This document shows, one piece after another, positions 16,895 to 26,037 of a DNA stretch of 64,000 nt. The first letter of the stretch is position 1, and every line of letters starts with the position of its first letter. The translations under genes and the position numbers were made by a program. The notes under the pieces were generated by a model. The model had not been told where the DNA came from. It did not search any database and saw nothing but the letters and a program-made list of their open reading frames with translations. Source of the stretch: Nocardia brevicatena NBRC 12119 (lineage in GTDB: Bacteria; Actinomycetota; Actinomycetes; Mycobacteriales; Mycobacteriaceae); the NCBI RefSeq assembly GCF_000308495.1, contig NZ_BAFU01000055.1, positions 1 through 64,000 on the forward strand, given 5' to 3'.

Positions 16895-17641
16895 GTGGCC
16901 AAGCAGTTCACCTCCGTATGGACCCGCGAACCCCGGCAACCCCGGCCCTCCGGCCTGAGCCGCGACCAGATAGTCGCCGCGGCGCTGGAGATCTTGGGCA
17001 CCGAAGGGCTCGAAGCGCTGAGCATGCGCAAACTCGGCGCCAAACTCGGCGCCGGCGCGACCAGTCTCTACTGGCATGTCGCGAACAAGAGCGAACTGCT
17101 GGAACTGGCGCTCGACGAGATCTGGGGCGTGGTGGACGACGCCGATCTGGACGGGGCCGCCACCCTGCGGGAACTTCTCACGACCTTCGCCTACAACCTC
17201 CGCAGCGCGCTGCTCGCCCATCCCTGGGTAGCCTCGCTGATCGGGCAGATCCCGAGTATCGGACCGAAGGCGTTCCAGCTCAGCGAACGGCTGCGGCACG
17301 CCTTCCTGGATGCCGGTTTCCAGGGTATGGACGTCTATCTCGCCAGCGGCACGGTCACGAATTTCGTACTCGGACATACCCTTCCGGTCATCGCCATGAA
17401 GAACGCCTACGGCGACGAACTCGTCGTCGGCGGTATCGAGCAAACCCTGGACAAGATCGCCGCCGCCTATCCCGAGATGCTCGCCGACTACCGGGCGGCG
17501 ATCCCCACCGACCCCCAGGTGATCAGCGCGATGGGGTTCGATTTCGGATTACTGTGTGTACTGGACGGCCTCGAGACACGCCTGCGTGCTCCGAGCGGCG
17601 CCCACGACCGGGAACAGCGGACCGAGCCGCGCGCCCGGTGA
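16895..17641 (+). CDS. TetR-family repressor
   Basis: Repressor of 248 residues. The N-terminal HTH is QIVAAALEILGTEGLEALSM, then KLGAGATSLYWHVANKSELL. The large C-terminal domain resembles the TetR_C (tetracycline repressor class) ligand pocket. It starts at GTG 16895 in GTG GCC AAG CAG, just past the operator. Divergent control of the DHA2 exporter is the clear functional prediction. The inducer is unknown. Confidence 0.92.
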   Translation: MAKQFTSVWTREPRQPRPSGLSRDQIVAAALEILGTEGLEALSMRKLGAKLGAGATSLYWHVANKSELLELALDEIWGVVDDADLDGAATLRELLTTFAYNLRSALLAHPWVASLIGQIPSIGPKAFQLSERLRHAFLDAGFQGMDVYLASGTVTNFVLGHTLPVIAMKNAYGDELVVGGIEQTLDKIAAAYPEMLADYRAAIPTDPQVISAMGFDFGLLCVLDGLETRLRAPSGAHDREQRTEPRAR

Positions 17642-17706
17642 CGTAACGCCCGCGTCGCCCGGCTGCGTGGGTGGCCGAAATGCGCGGCGCCCACGGCCGG
17701 AACCGC

Positions 17707-17944
17707 TCAGTGGTGGGAGTGTTTCGAGGCGGTCGGCTTACTCGGTTTCTTCGGCTTCTTCCCGTCGCTGTCCGGCTCCCATTTGTAGCCGGGCGTGCCG
17801 TTCTCACAGTAGGGGTCGGCCACCTGGGTATCGGTGGCATCGAATTCGCACCAACGGTTCTTACCGCAGGCTGCCATGCCCAGGCCGGCCGAGGACGATC
17901 ACGGTTGTGGTGGTAACGGCGCACAGGCAGGCTCCGCGCTTCAT
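17707..17944 (-). pseudogene. Small secreted or lipoprotein-like peptide gene with a frameshift
   Basis: ATG 17944 opens a reading frame starting MKRGACLCAVTTTTVIVLG, a good signal-peptide start, but it stops after 27 codons. One base later the next frame continues as LGMAACGKNRWCEFDATDTQ and ends in a lysine- and proline-rich tail (KKPKKPSKPTASKHSHH) at the TGA 17707. Joined, this is an about 80-residue exported peptide with a lipobox-like MAAC and several Cys. The break lies near 17880-17890. It could be a true pseudogene or a one-base sequencing error. Function unknown. Confidence 0.5.
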
Positions 17945-18085
17945 GGGCTTCTCCCGTGTGCGGGGGACGGCAGGGGCCGGGGGACAACCGGAAGACAGCC
18001 GATACCCGACCATCCTCATGGTACGGAGCAACCTTGGGCAGCGCGCTCGAGGAAATCTTTCGAAAAGGTTGTGGACGTCTCCTGC

Positions 18086-18118
18086 CCGAGAGCAGGGGCG
18101 CACCGCCCCTGCTCTCGG
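18086..18118 (-). terminator. Hairpin terminator after cobN
   Basis: Perfect 15-bp arms (CCGAGAGCAGGGGCG at 18086-18100 and its complement at 18104-18118) with a 3-nt loop, starting 14 bp past the cobN stop codon. No U-tract follows, as is common in actinobacteria. Confidence 0.8.
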
Positions 18119-18132
18119 CGCCGGTTCGGTTC

Positions 18133-21100
18133 CTATTCGAGCTCCCCCTCGGTCTCGAGATAGACCTGGCGGAGCCGGTCCAGGGTCTGCTGTTCGGGCT
18201 CGGCCCACATCTTGCGTTCGGCGGCCTCCAGCAGGCGTTCGGCGATACCGTGCAGCGCCCACGGATTGGACTGGGTCATGAACTTGCGGTTGACCTCGTC
18301 GAACACATAGCTGTCGGCGAGCTTCTCGTACATCCAGTCGGCGACCACATCGGTTGTCGCGTCGTAGCCGAACAGATAGTCGACGGTGGCGGCCATCTCG
18401 AAGGCACCCTTGTAGCCGTGCCGGCGCATGGCCTCGAGCCAGCGCGGATTCACCACTCGGGCGCGGAAGACACGGGCGGTCTCCTCTGACAGGGTGCGGG
18501 TGCGCACCGAATCGGGTCGGGTGCTGTCGCCGATATACGCCTCGGGGTTCTTGCCGGTGAGCGCGCGGACGGTGGCGACCATTCCGCCGTGGTATTGGAA
18601 ATAGTCGTCGGAGTCGGCGATATCGTGTTCGCGGGTGTCGGTGTTCTTGGCGGCCACCGCGATCCGACGATATGCGGTGCGCATATCATCGGCCGCGGGG
18701 GCACCGTCGAGACCGCGGCCGTAGGCGTAGCCGCCCCAGGTGGTGTACACCTGGGCCAGATCGTCGTCGCTGCGCCAGCTCTTGGAGTCGATGAGCTGCA
18801 GCAGGCCCGCGCCGTAGGTGCCGGGTTTGGAGCCGAAGATACGGGTGGTCGCGCGACGTTCGTCGCCGTGTGCGGCGAGATCGGCGCGGGTATGCGCCCG
18901 AACGTAATTCGATTCGTCGTTCTCGTCCAGTCCGGCGACGAGCCGCACCGCGTCGTCGAGCAGGGCGAGCACATGAGGAAAGGCGTCCCGGAAGAAACCG
19001 CTGATGCGCACCGTGACATCGATACGGGGACGCCCCAACTCCGTCGGGGAGACCACCTCGAGGGTGGTGACGCGGCGGCTGGCCTCGTCCCATACCGGGC
19101 GCACCCCCAGCAGGGCCAACACCTCGGCGATATCGTCGCCGGCGGTACGCATGGCGGAGGTTCCCCATACCGAAAGACCCACCGAGCGCGGGTATTCACC
19201 GTGGTCGGCGAGATACCGTTCCAGCAGGGAATCCGCCATGGCCTGGCCGGTTTCCCAGGCCAGCCGCGACGGCACCGCCTTCGGGTCCACGGAATAGAAA
19301 TTGCGGCCGGTAGGCAGCACATTGACCAGCCCGCGCAGCGGCGAACCGCTCGGGCCGGCCGGAATGAAACCGCCGGCGAGGGCGTGCAGTACCCGTTCGA
19401 TCTCCACGCCGGTTCCGCGCAGCCGGGGCACCACCTCGGTCGCGGCGAAGCGCAACACCGCTGCGACCGAGTCACGGTCACCGCCGGCCCCGGCCTCGAA
19501 CAGTCGGTCGGCATGCCGGTCGACCAGACCGTCGACGGCCTGCGGGGACCAGTCCGCCGCCTGCAGTTCGACCAGCAGTTCCCGGGCCCGGGATTCGACG
19601 GAATCGACCCGCTCACGGGCCTCGGTGCCGGATTCGTCGAGTCCCAGCGCTTCCCGCAGACCCGCCACCGCGTATTCGCCGCCCCACAGCTGCCGGGCGC
19701 GCAGCATGGCCAGCACCAGGTCCACCTCGCCCGCGCCGACGGGCGCCTGCCCGAGAATGTGCAGTCCGTCACGGATCTGCACATCCTTGACCTCGCACAG
19801 CCAGCCGTCGACGTGCAGCAGCATATCGTCGAACGAATCCTCGTCCGGACGCTCGTCGAGGCCCAGGTCGTGATCCATTTTCGCGGCCCGCATCAAGGTC
19901 CAGATCTGCTGCCGGATGGCGGGCAGTTTCGCCGGATCGAGGGCGGAGATATTGGCGTGCTCGTCGAGCAACTGCTCGAGCCGGGCGATATCGCCGTAGC
20001 TTTCGGCCCGTGCCATGGGCGGGATGAGATGGTCGACCAGGGTGGCGTGGGCGCGGCGTTTGGCCTGGGTGCCTTCGCCGGGGTCGTTCACCAGGAACGG
20101 ATAGATCAGCGGCAGATCGCCCAGGGCGGCGTCGGTGCCGCAGGCGGCGGACATGCCGAGGGTTTTCCCGGGCAACCATTCCAGGTTTCCGTGTTTGCCC
20201 AGGTGGATCATGGCGTCGGCGGCGAAGCCGGCGGGCGCTGCCAGCCAGCGGTAGGCGGCCAGATAGTGGTGGCTGGGCGGCAGGTCCGGGTCGTGGTAAA
20301 TGGCGACCGGGTTCTCCCCGAAACCCCGCGGCGGCTGCACCATCAGCACGATATTGCCGAAACGCAGGGCGGCGATGACGATTTCACCGTCCGGGTCGGA
20401 GGAGTGGTCGACGAACAGTTCCCCCGGCGGCGGACCCCAGGCCTCGATCACCGCCTCGCGCAGTTCGTCGGGCAGGGTGTCGAACCAGGACGAATAGGCG
20501 GCGGCGGCGATGCGGATCGGATTGCCCTCCAACTGCTCGGCGCTGAGCCAGTCAGGGTCCTGGCCGCCGGCCGCGATCAGGGCGTGGATGAGGGCATCAC
20601 CGTCGGCCTCGTCGAGGCCGGGAACCTCACCCGGCCCGCCGAGGTCGTACCCGGCCTCCCGCAGCGCGGTGAGCAGGCGGATGGCGCTGGCCGGAGTGTC
20701 CAGACCGACCGCGTTGCCGATCCGGGCGTGTTTGGTCGGATAGGCCGACAGCACAATCGCGAGCCGTTTGTCCGCGGCCGGGATATACCGCAGCCGGGCG
20801 TATCGAACCGCGATACCGGCCACTCGGGCGGCCCGCTCGGGGTCGGGAACATAACTGGACAGACCGTCGGCGTCGAACTCCTTGAACGAGAACGGCACCG
20901 TGATGATCCGCCCGTCGAACTCGGGCACCGCCACCTGGGTGGCGACATCCAGGGGGGACAGCCCGTCATCGTTGGCCTCCCACTGTGCCCGCCCCGAGGT
21001 GAGGCACAGCCCCTGCAGAATCGGCACATCCAGCGCCGCCAGCGCCCCCACATCCCAGGCCTCGTCGTCACCGCCGGCCGCGGCGGTCGCCGGTTTCGTC

Positions 21101-21747
21101 CCGCCGGCCGCGAGCACGGTGACCACCAGGGCGTCGGCGGTGCGCAGCCGGTCCAGCAGTTCCGGTTCGGCGGTGCGCAGCGAGGCGCAGTACAGCGGCA
21201 TCGCCCGCCCACCCGCCCGTTCGATCGCCGTGCACAGGGCGTCCACATACGCGGTGTTGCCCGCCAGATGCTGGGCCCGGTAGTAGACGACCGCGACCGT
21301 CGGCCCGTCCACCTCGGTCGCGTCCCGCTCCAACTCCCCCCAGGCGGGCAGCTGTACCGGCGGCTCGAATCCGTGCCCGGTGAGCAGCACCGTATCGGAG
21401 AGGAAATTGTGCAACTGCCGCAGGTTCTGCGGACCGCCCGCGGCGAGATAGTTGTGCGCGCCCGCCGCCACACCCGCCGGCACGGTGGAGCATTCCATCA
21501 GTTCGGCGTCGGGCGCCATCTCCCCGCCGAGCGCCACCATAGGCACCCCGCTGTCACGCAGCGCGGCCAGCCCGTCCTCCCAGGCCCGTTTCCCACCGAG
21601 AATACGCACGATCACCAGGTCGGCACCGTCGAGCAGTTCCGGCAGATCCTCCACCAGGAGTCGGGCCGGATTGCCCCACCGGTAGTCGGCCCCACTGGCG
21701 CGCGCGCTCAGCAGGTCGGTATCGGAGGTGGACAGCAACAGAATCAC
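18133..21747 (-). CDS. cobN: Cobaltochelatase subunit CobN
   Basis: Large subunit (1204 residues) of the ATP-dependent aerobic cobaltochelatase, which inserts cobalt into hydrogenobyrinic acid a,c-diamide in B12 synthesis together with CobS and CobT or ChlD/ChlI-type ATPases. CobN/magnesium-chelatase-H landmarks are the N-terminal Rossmann-like region, LGKHGNLEWLPGKTLGMS, the RVNPRWLEAMRRHGYKGA segment near the end, and MTQSNPWALHGIAERLLEA at the C-terminus. The length equals the family norm. Start GTG 21747 (GTG ATT CTG TTG CTG) lies directly behind a cobalamin riboswitch. It faces the same way as the typical mycobacterial cobN next to cobG, but here cobG is 5.5 kb away. Confidence 0.95.
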   Translation of the reverse strand: MILLLSTSDTDLLSARASGADYRWGNPARLLVEDLPELLDGADLVIVRILGGKRAWEDGLAALRDSGVPMVALGGEMAPDAELMECSTVPAGVAAGAHNYLAAGGPQNLRQLHNFLSDTVLLTGHGFEPPVQLPAWGELERDATEVDGPTVAVVYYRAQHLAGNTAYVDALCTAIERAGGRAMPLYCASLRTAEPELLDRLRTADALVVTVLAAGGTKPATAAAGGDDEAWDVGALAALDVPILQGLCLTSGRAQWEANDDGLSPLDVATQVAVPEFDGRIITVPFSFKEFDADGLSSYVPDPERAARVAGIAVRYARLRYIPAADKRLAIVLSAYPTKHARIGNAVGLDTPASAIRLLTALREAGYDLGGPGEVPGLDEADGDALIHALIAAGGQDPDWLSAEQLEGNPIRIAAAAYSSWFDTLPDELREAVIEAWGPPPGELFVDHSSDPDGEIVIAALRFGNIVLMVQPPRGFGENPVAIYHDPDLPPSHHYLAAYRWLAAPAGFAADAMIHLGKHGNLEWLPGKTLGMSAACGTDAALGDLPLIYPFLVNDPGEGTQAKRRAHATLVDHLIPPMARAESYGDIARLEQLLDEHANISALDPAKLPAIRQQIWTLMRAAKMDHDLGLDERPDEDSFDDMLLHVDGWLCEVKDVQIRDGLHILGQAPVGAGEVDLVLAMLRARQLWGGEYAVAGLREALGLDESGTEARERVDSVESRARELLVELQAADWSPQAVDGLVDRHADRLFEAGAGGDRDSVAAVLRFAATEVVPRLRGTGVEIERVLHALAGGFIPAGPSGSPLRGLVNVLPTGRNFYSVDPKAVPSRLAWETGQAMADSLLERYLADHGEYPRSVGLSVWGTSAMRTAGDDIAEVLALLGVRPVWDEASRRVTTLEVVSPTELGRPRIDVTVRISGFFRDAFPHVLALLDDAVRLVAGLDENDESNYVRAHTRADLAAHGDERRATTRIFGSKPGTYGAGLLQLIDSKSWRSDDDLAQVYTTWGGYAYGRGLDGAPAADDMRTAYRRIAVAAKNTDTREHDIADSDDYFQYHGGMVATVRALTGKNPEAYIGDSTRPDSVRTRTLSEETARVFRARVVNPRWLEAMRRHGYKGAFEMAATVDYLFGYDATTDVVADWMYEKLADSYVFDEVNRKFMTQSNPWALHGIAERLLEAAERKMWAEPEQQTLDRLRQVYLETEGELE

Positions 21748-21759
21748 AACGGTGACCTT

Positions 21760-21882
21760 CCTCGGGTGACGCGCCCATCGGGGTTATCTGCTCGCCGGAG
21801 AGGGTCTGGCTTTTTCAGTGGCGCGACCGCACCGGAGTTCCACCGGTTTCCTCGTCACCCGCCGAGCGTTCGGATGCTACCG
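21760..21882 (-). ncRNA. Cobalamin riboswitch upstream of cobN
   Basis: On the minus strand the conserved B12-sensor core is clear: GAGGAAACCGGTGGAACTCC followed by GGTGCGGTCGCGCCACTG, then GCCAGACCC (the B12-box region). A closing stem is formed by GGGTGAC (complement of 21854-21860) with GTCACCC (complement of 21764-21770). The ribosome site GAGGAAGG of cobN follows the closing stem immediately. Cobalamin would therefore be expected to shut off cobN translation or transcription, as in other actinobacteria. Confidence 0.88.
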
Positions 21883-22210
21883 CGACCCCGGCCGGGGGCC
21901 GCGCTCCGGTTGGTGTCCCGCCGCGCCCGCCCCTGGCCGGTATGCCCTTTACCAGCGGAAACCGCATATACATGCGCCGACGGCTCCCCGTTCACCGCCT
22001 ATGCCATGGCGCTCGTTCACCCCATCGCCGCCGGAAACGGCTCGACACCGCCCACCCCTCGGTGGTGGTCCGGGACGAGCACGGACGGCCCACACTGTCG
22101 TCTGCCCCGGAACCCGGCCGTATCCGGTCGCGGCGCCGTACCGTCCTGGAGCGCGGCAGTCGACGAGCGGGTATTTGTCTCGTCCGCCCGTTCCGGGTTT
22201 GCTTGTGGTC
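21883..22210. other. 328-bp gap
   Basis: Apart from the riboswitch leader promoter at its left end I see no gene or clear signal. Open frames here are shadow readings rich in Arg and Pro. Confidence 0.4.
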
Positions 22211-22612
22211 ATGACCGACGACGTGGGTACGAAGCTATTCCACCAGTCCATGCCGTTCACCGAGCGACTCGGTGTCGAGGTGCTCGAACACGGCCCCACA
22301 CTGGTACGCAGCCGGCTCGCCTGGGACGAATCCCTGTGCACCCTCGGTGGGGTGATGCACGGCGGAGTGTTGATGGCATTGGCGGATTCCACCGGCGCGG
22401 TATGCGCGTTCCTCAATCTGCCGGAGGGGGCGCAGGGAACGACCACCGTGGAGTCGAAGACGAACTTCCTGCGCGCCATCCGCTCGGGCCATGCGGTCGC
22501 ATTGTCGCGACCCATCCACACGGGGCGGTCGTTCATCGTCGTGGAGACCGAAGTCCGTGACGATGCGGGCGAACTCGTCGCGAAGGTGACCCAGACCCAA
22601 GCGGTTCGCTGA
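22211..22612 (+). CDS. PaaI-type hotdog thioesterase
   Basis: Acyl-CoA thioesterase-like protein of 133 residues, single hotdog fold. The family motif GGVMHGGVLMALADSTGAVCA holds the helix with the catalytic acidic residue region. VESKTNFLRAIRSGHAVALS and VETEVRDDAGELVAKVTQTQ complete the fold. ATG 22211 begins at the natural N-terminus; the longer frame upstream is unsupported. It probably hydrolyses an aromatic or medium-chain acyl-CoA; the exact substrate cannot be read. It converges on the kinase gene. Confidence 0.88.
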   Translation: MTDDVGTKLFHQSMPFTERLGVEVLEHGPTLVRSRLAWDESLCTLGGVMHGGVLMALADSTGAVCAFLNLPEGAQGTTTVESKTNFLRAIRSGHAVALSRPIHTGRSFIVVETEVRDDAGELVAKVTQTQAVR

Positions 22613-22628
22613 TCCGCCGACCGGGGTA

Positions 22629-24281
22629 TCAACTCCTGCGCAGTACCCCTTCGATGGCGCCGATCATCCCGGGGGTGCGGTAGGACAGCGACCCGTCCGG
22701 CAGTAGCCGGACCGTCGAGGCGGCACCGTCGTCCATACAGTCGGCCGCGCCGCCGGAAAGCCGTGCCACGAAGGTCAACTCGGTTTCGGTGGCACCGGTG
22801 AGGGTTTCGGTGCGCTCGCAGCGACTGCCGGACACCTTGCCGGTGTTCGAGGATTGCGCCACTTCCTCGCCGATGCCGCCGTCCCGAATGGTGAGGACGA
22901 TGTCGAATGCCACCAGACCGTCTCTGCCGGCCCCTTTCCATTCGCCGACAAAAGGTTTCGGCACGGCCGTGACGGAGGTGTCGCCGACCGCCGGGGTGGC
23001 CGCGCCCGTCGATTCGATCGCCGCGGAACTGCTGCCCGTGGCCGTATCGCTCGGATTATCGTCGCGCAGCCGGGCCCCGACCATGAAAGTGGTGACGGCG
23101 ACCGCCACACCGACCATGACGGCACCCACGATCAACGCGGCCCGGGCGCGGCGACGTGGAGAAGATACGGGAGCGTCGGGCGAACGCCATGGAGGCGGTT
23201 TCCCGAGCGACGGCTGTCGAAACGGTTGCTCCGCGAACGGGGCAGACCCCTGAGGTGGGGCCGGCTGCCATACCTGGGTCGAAGCCAACCGTTCCGGGTC
23301 GGTGATCCCGGCGTACGGCGGCGGGGTCGAGTGGCCCGTTTCCGCGGTGCGCGCCGGGGCCGAGAGGCCGGTCGCGGTCCGCGCCGGTGCGATCGGGCCC
23401 GATTCCAACTGGAGCAGTTCGACGGCGCGTCTGCTCACTACCTCCACCACCGGCCCGGGCAGCCACCCGACGCGGTCGGGGATCCCGATGGCGGTCAGGT
23501 CGGCGAGCAGTAGGTCGGTGGTCGGACGGCCGGCGGGGTCCTTGCTCAGGCAGGCCGCGATCAACGGACGCAGCCGTTCCGGCAGGTCCCCGAGCCGCGG
23601 GTCCTCGTACACTACGCGCCACAGCATCTGCACCCCGTCGCCGACACCGAACGGCCCGCACCCGGTTGCCGCGAATACGAGCACACCGCCGAATGCGAAG
23701 ATATCCGCGGCCGGGCCCACCGGATCACCGGTCACCTGCTCCGGGCACATGAATCCCGGTGAGCCGATGACCTTTCCGGTGGTGGTGAGCTTGCTGTCCT
23801 CCACGGCGCGGGCGATCCCGAAGTCGATCACCTTGGGGCCGTCGAACGCCAACAACACATTGGACGGTTTGAGGTCGCGGTGCACCACCCCGCTCCGATG
23901 CACCGCCGCCAACGCCTCCAGCAACCCGTGCGCGAGCACGAGCAGCGAGTCCTCGCCGAGTGCACCGTAGCGCTCGACCACCTCGGCGAGCGAGGAGCCC
24001 GCGACATACCCCGTGGCCACCCAGGGCGGATCGGCGTCCACGTCGGCATCGAGTACCGGCGCGGTGAACCGTCCGTCGACGCGACGCGCCGCGGCGACCT
24101 CGCGCCGGAAGCGCTCGCGGAATTCGGCGTCGATCATGTCCGGGCGGATGACCTTGACCGCGACGGTGCGCCCGCCCGAGTTCCGCCCGAGATACACCCG
24201 CCCCATACCGCCCGCGCCGAGCACACCGAGCAGCCGATAGTCCCCGATCCGCGTCGGATCGTGCGTACCGAGAGGTTGCAT
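22629..24281 (-). CDS. Membrane Ser/Thr protein kinase (PknB-type)
   Basis: Eukaryotic-like kinase of 550 residues. The kinase domain covers residues 14-270: glycine loop GVLGAGGMGRVYLG, ATP-binding Lys43 in AVKVIRPD, catalytic HRDLKPSN at 134-141, DFG at 153-155 and GSPGFMCPEQ in the activation segment. A proline-rich juxtamembrane linker precedes one membrane helix at about 382-402. The outer domain (about 148 residues) contains two Cys, a WKGAGRDGLVAFDIVLTI strand and no PASTA repeats, so it senses something other than muropeptide in the PknB manner. ATG 24281 is chosen because the kinase fold starts 13 residues later. Confidence 0.9.
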   Translation of the reverse strand: MQPLGTHDPTRIGDYRLLGVLGAGGMGRVYLGRNSGGRTVAVKVIRPDMIDAEFRERFRREVAAARRVDGRFTAPVLDADVDADPPWVATGYVAGSSLAEVVERYGALGEDSLLVLAHGLLEALAAVHRSGVVHRDLKPSNVLLAFDGPKVIDFGIARAVEDSKLTTTGKVIGSPGFMCPEQVTGDPVGPAADIFAFGGVLVFAATGCGPFGVGDGVQMLWRVVYEDPRLGDLPERLRPLIAACLSKDPAGRPTTDLLLADLTAIGIPDRVGWLPGPVVEVVSRRAVELLQLESGPIAPARTATGLSAPARTAETGHSTPPPYAGITDPERLASTQVWQPAPPQGSAPFAEQPFRQPSLGKPPPWRSPDAPVSSPRRRARAALIVGAVMVGVAVAVTTFMVGARLRDDNPSDTATGSSSAAIESTGAATPAVGDTSVTAVPKPFVGEWKGAGRDGLVAFDIVLTIRDGGIGEEVAQSSNTGKVSGSRCERTETLTGATETELTFVARLSGGAADCMDDGAASTVRLLPDGSLSYRTPGMIGAIEGVLRRS

Positions 24282-24610
24282 CTCGCGGCCGCTCCCTTCG
24301 CATGACAGCAACGGGCCGAGGCCGGCTCCGCATCCATCATCGTGCTGTACGACCGCCGACTCTCGACGTGCTCGATGCCCCGCACCGTCGAGAACCGGTG
24401 CCGACCATCGAACGATAACAGCAAGATCGAAGATCACAGATTCACAAGGACTGGCGCCGGAGGGTTAGCAGCGCACGCGGTGGGCCATAGTCTTGACGAG
24501 CGTTGCTCGATCGACCGGGAAGCACTATCCCGCTGAACCGACCATGGGCCGCCGATCCTGTTTCACAGGCCCTGATCCCACTCGCGTGACAGACGACCCC
24601 GGAGGTTTTC
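24282..24610. other. Gap between divergent kinase and exported-protein genes
   Basis: No gene is supported in this 329-bp stretch. It must contain the two divergent promoters; a short dyad CGAGC-GTT-GCTCG lies near 24500 but its role is unclear. Confidence 0.4.
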
Positions 24611-25108
24611 ATGAAGAAAACGATCGTCGCCGCTCTGACATTCACGCTGATGGCCTTCTTGGCCAACCAGGCCGACGCTCAACCGGCTCCCCCCGAACCG
24701 GCCCCGCCCGCCGCACCCGCCGCCGTGGATCCGACGGTCAGGTCAGGCCCGCTGGGGACCGCGATCCAGGTCAGCAACAACGGTGATATGGCCGTTGTCA
24801 TCCGTCCCTCCGATACGGCCGTGGCGCCTCGGGAGGCCGACGACACGGTGCTCGTCCACGAGGTGACCATCCAGCAGATGGCCGGCAACCCGTCCCTCTC
24901 TCCGGACCTCGACATGTACCTGGTGACGAGGGACGGTGAGATGATCGCTCCCCTCGAGGAAGTGCCCGGCGGACTGATGGCCGGTCCCCTGGAACCCGGC
25001 GAGTCACGGACCGGGCTCGTTGCGTTCGAACTCCAGCCGAACCAGGCGCCGAAGGAGATCGTCTACGCGCCCGTCGAGGACGACATCCAGGGCACCTGGA
25101 CCCTCTGA
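24611..25108 (+). CDS. Exported hypothetical protein
   Basis: Secreted protein of 165 residues, function unknown. A classical signal peptide (MKKTIVAALTFTLMAFLANQ) ends near ADAQ, followed by a proline/alanine-rich spacer (PAPPEPAPPAAPAA). The globular part has a beta-sandwich look: GTAIQVSNNGDMAVVIRPSD, LVHEVTIQQMAGNP, PLEPGESRTGLVAFELQP and VYAPVEDDIQGTWTL, reminiscent of DUF4352-like domains, but I cannot assign it. ATG 24611 has an excellent GGAGG site, and a strong hairpin terminator follows at 25155. It forms its own transcription unit. Confidence 0.85.
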   Translation: MKKTIVAALTFTLMAFLANQADAQPAPPEPAPPAAPAAVDPTVRSGPLGTAIQVSNNGDMAVVIRPSDTAVAPREADDTVLVHEVTIQQMAGNPSLSPDLDMYLVTRDGEMIAPLEEVPGGLMAGPLEPGESRTGLVAFELQPNQAPKEIVYAPVEDDIQGTWTL

Positions 25109-25154
25109 TCCGCCCGGCCGCTGTTGGCCATCGGCGGTAAGCGTTCGGCTCGCC

Positions 25155-25192
25155 CGCGCACCCCGGCTCCCATGGACGAGCCGGGGTGCGCG
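25155..25192 (+). terminator. Hairpin terminator after exported-protein gene
   Basis: 15-bp perfect arms (CGCGCACCCCGGCTC at 25155-25169, complement at 25178-25192) with an 8-nt loop, 46 bp after the stop codon of the exported protein. Confidence 0.8.
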
Positions 25193-25541
25193 GAAGTCGT
25201 TGGTCTCCTCGCCGAACGGAACTGAATCTCGAACTCGTCGACGCCATGTGTGTGACCTTGGCGGATGTTCTCGATACGGACGCCATACCGACGCTCGACC
25301 GGCGCGGTTTCCGCGCGCTGCACCCCCTGGCCGAATACCCGGCCTTCCGCGTATTGCCGGACCACGCATGAAGACCTCGCCGAGGCAATCCGGGCGCAGG
25401 AGGCCCCCGCCCACATCACCGAGGCCGCGGGCCACCATCTCGTCCCCGATTCCGGGGACCCGTTCCCTGCGCGACCCGGGAATAGGGATCATCGAGGCAT
25501 AGCCATCCGGGCGGACGATAAGCCGCGGGACGCGAACGAAT
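25193..25541. other. Gap with one unassigned short frame
   Basis: A plus-strand frame ending at 25371 (LELVDAMCVTLADVLDTDAI, then PTLDRRGFRALHPLAEYPAF) has protein-like composition but no recognised family and no clear start. It may be the tail of a lost gene. The rest shows nothing. Confidence 0.25.
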
Positions 25542-25958
25542 TCACGACATCCCGGCGACGAAACGAGCGAGCAGCCGAGCGAATTCGGCCCGCTCGTGCT
25601 CGGCCCACCCGGCCATCGCCGCATCGAACGCGGCTCGACGCCGCGCATGGGCCGCGGCGAGCACCTCGAGCCCTGGCTCGGTCAACACCAGCACCGACCG
25701 CCGCCCGTCCTCCTGGTCGGCGAGACGCCGAATCAATCCTTGCGCGACCGCCGCCGCCACCAGCTTGCTCGCCCTGGGCTGGTCGACCGAGAGCGCTTCC
25801 GCCACGGCCGACACGGTCGTCGGTTCCGACGATCCCTCGATCACGTCCAGCACATCGAATGCCTGTCCGACGGGCTCCCCCTCCCCGGCGAGCACGCGAC
25901 GGGTCTGCCTGCGCCGGATCGCCACCATCGCCCGTTCGATTCGCTCGACATCGTTCAC
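25542..25958 (-). CDS. MarR-family regulator
   Basis: Regulator of 138 residues with a MarR winged helix: FDVLDVIEGSSEPTTVSAVA, then EALSVDQPRASKLVAAAVAQ and a wing around DQEDGRRSVLVLTEPG. Starts at GTG 25958. It diverges from the lipoprotein-MarR chimera. The intergenic 79 bp hold a large inverted repeat that is its likely operator. Ligand unknown. Confidence 0.9.
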   Translation of the reverse strand: MNDVERIERAMVAIRRRQTRRVLAGEGEPVGQAFDVLDVIEGSSEPTTVSAVAEALSVDQPRASKLVAAAVAQGLIRRLADQEDGRRSVLVLTEPGLEVLAAAHARRRAAFDAAMAGWAEHERAEFARLLARFVAGMS

Positions 25959-25985
25959 GCAGCCATGCTATAACTCCGCATATAA

Positions 25986-26017
25986 ATGTTGTTGAGCAAC
26001 TAAATGCTCAACAACAT
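25986..26017. promoter_or_regulatory. MarR operator (13-bp inverted repeat)
   Basis: ATGTTGTTGAGCA at 25986-25998 and its exact complement TGCTCAACAACAT at 26005-26017 are separated by 6 nt. Each arm contains the half site TTGAGCA. The element lies between the divergent marR gene and the chimeric gene, in AT-rich DNA, and would be bound by one or two MarR dimers. Confidence 0.75.
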
Positions 26018-26037
26018 CCAGTTGGGAAAGGCTGCTC

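Noticed and set aside
18589-22560. A 1323-codon open frame on the plus strand
   Set aside because: It is the exact antisense of cobN in a GC-rich genome, with His/Gln/Arg-rich composition and no domain.
25986-26017. Possible terminator hairpin
   Set aside because: It lies between two divergent gene starts in AT-rich DNA and fits a MarR operator better.
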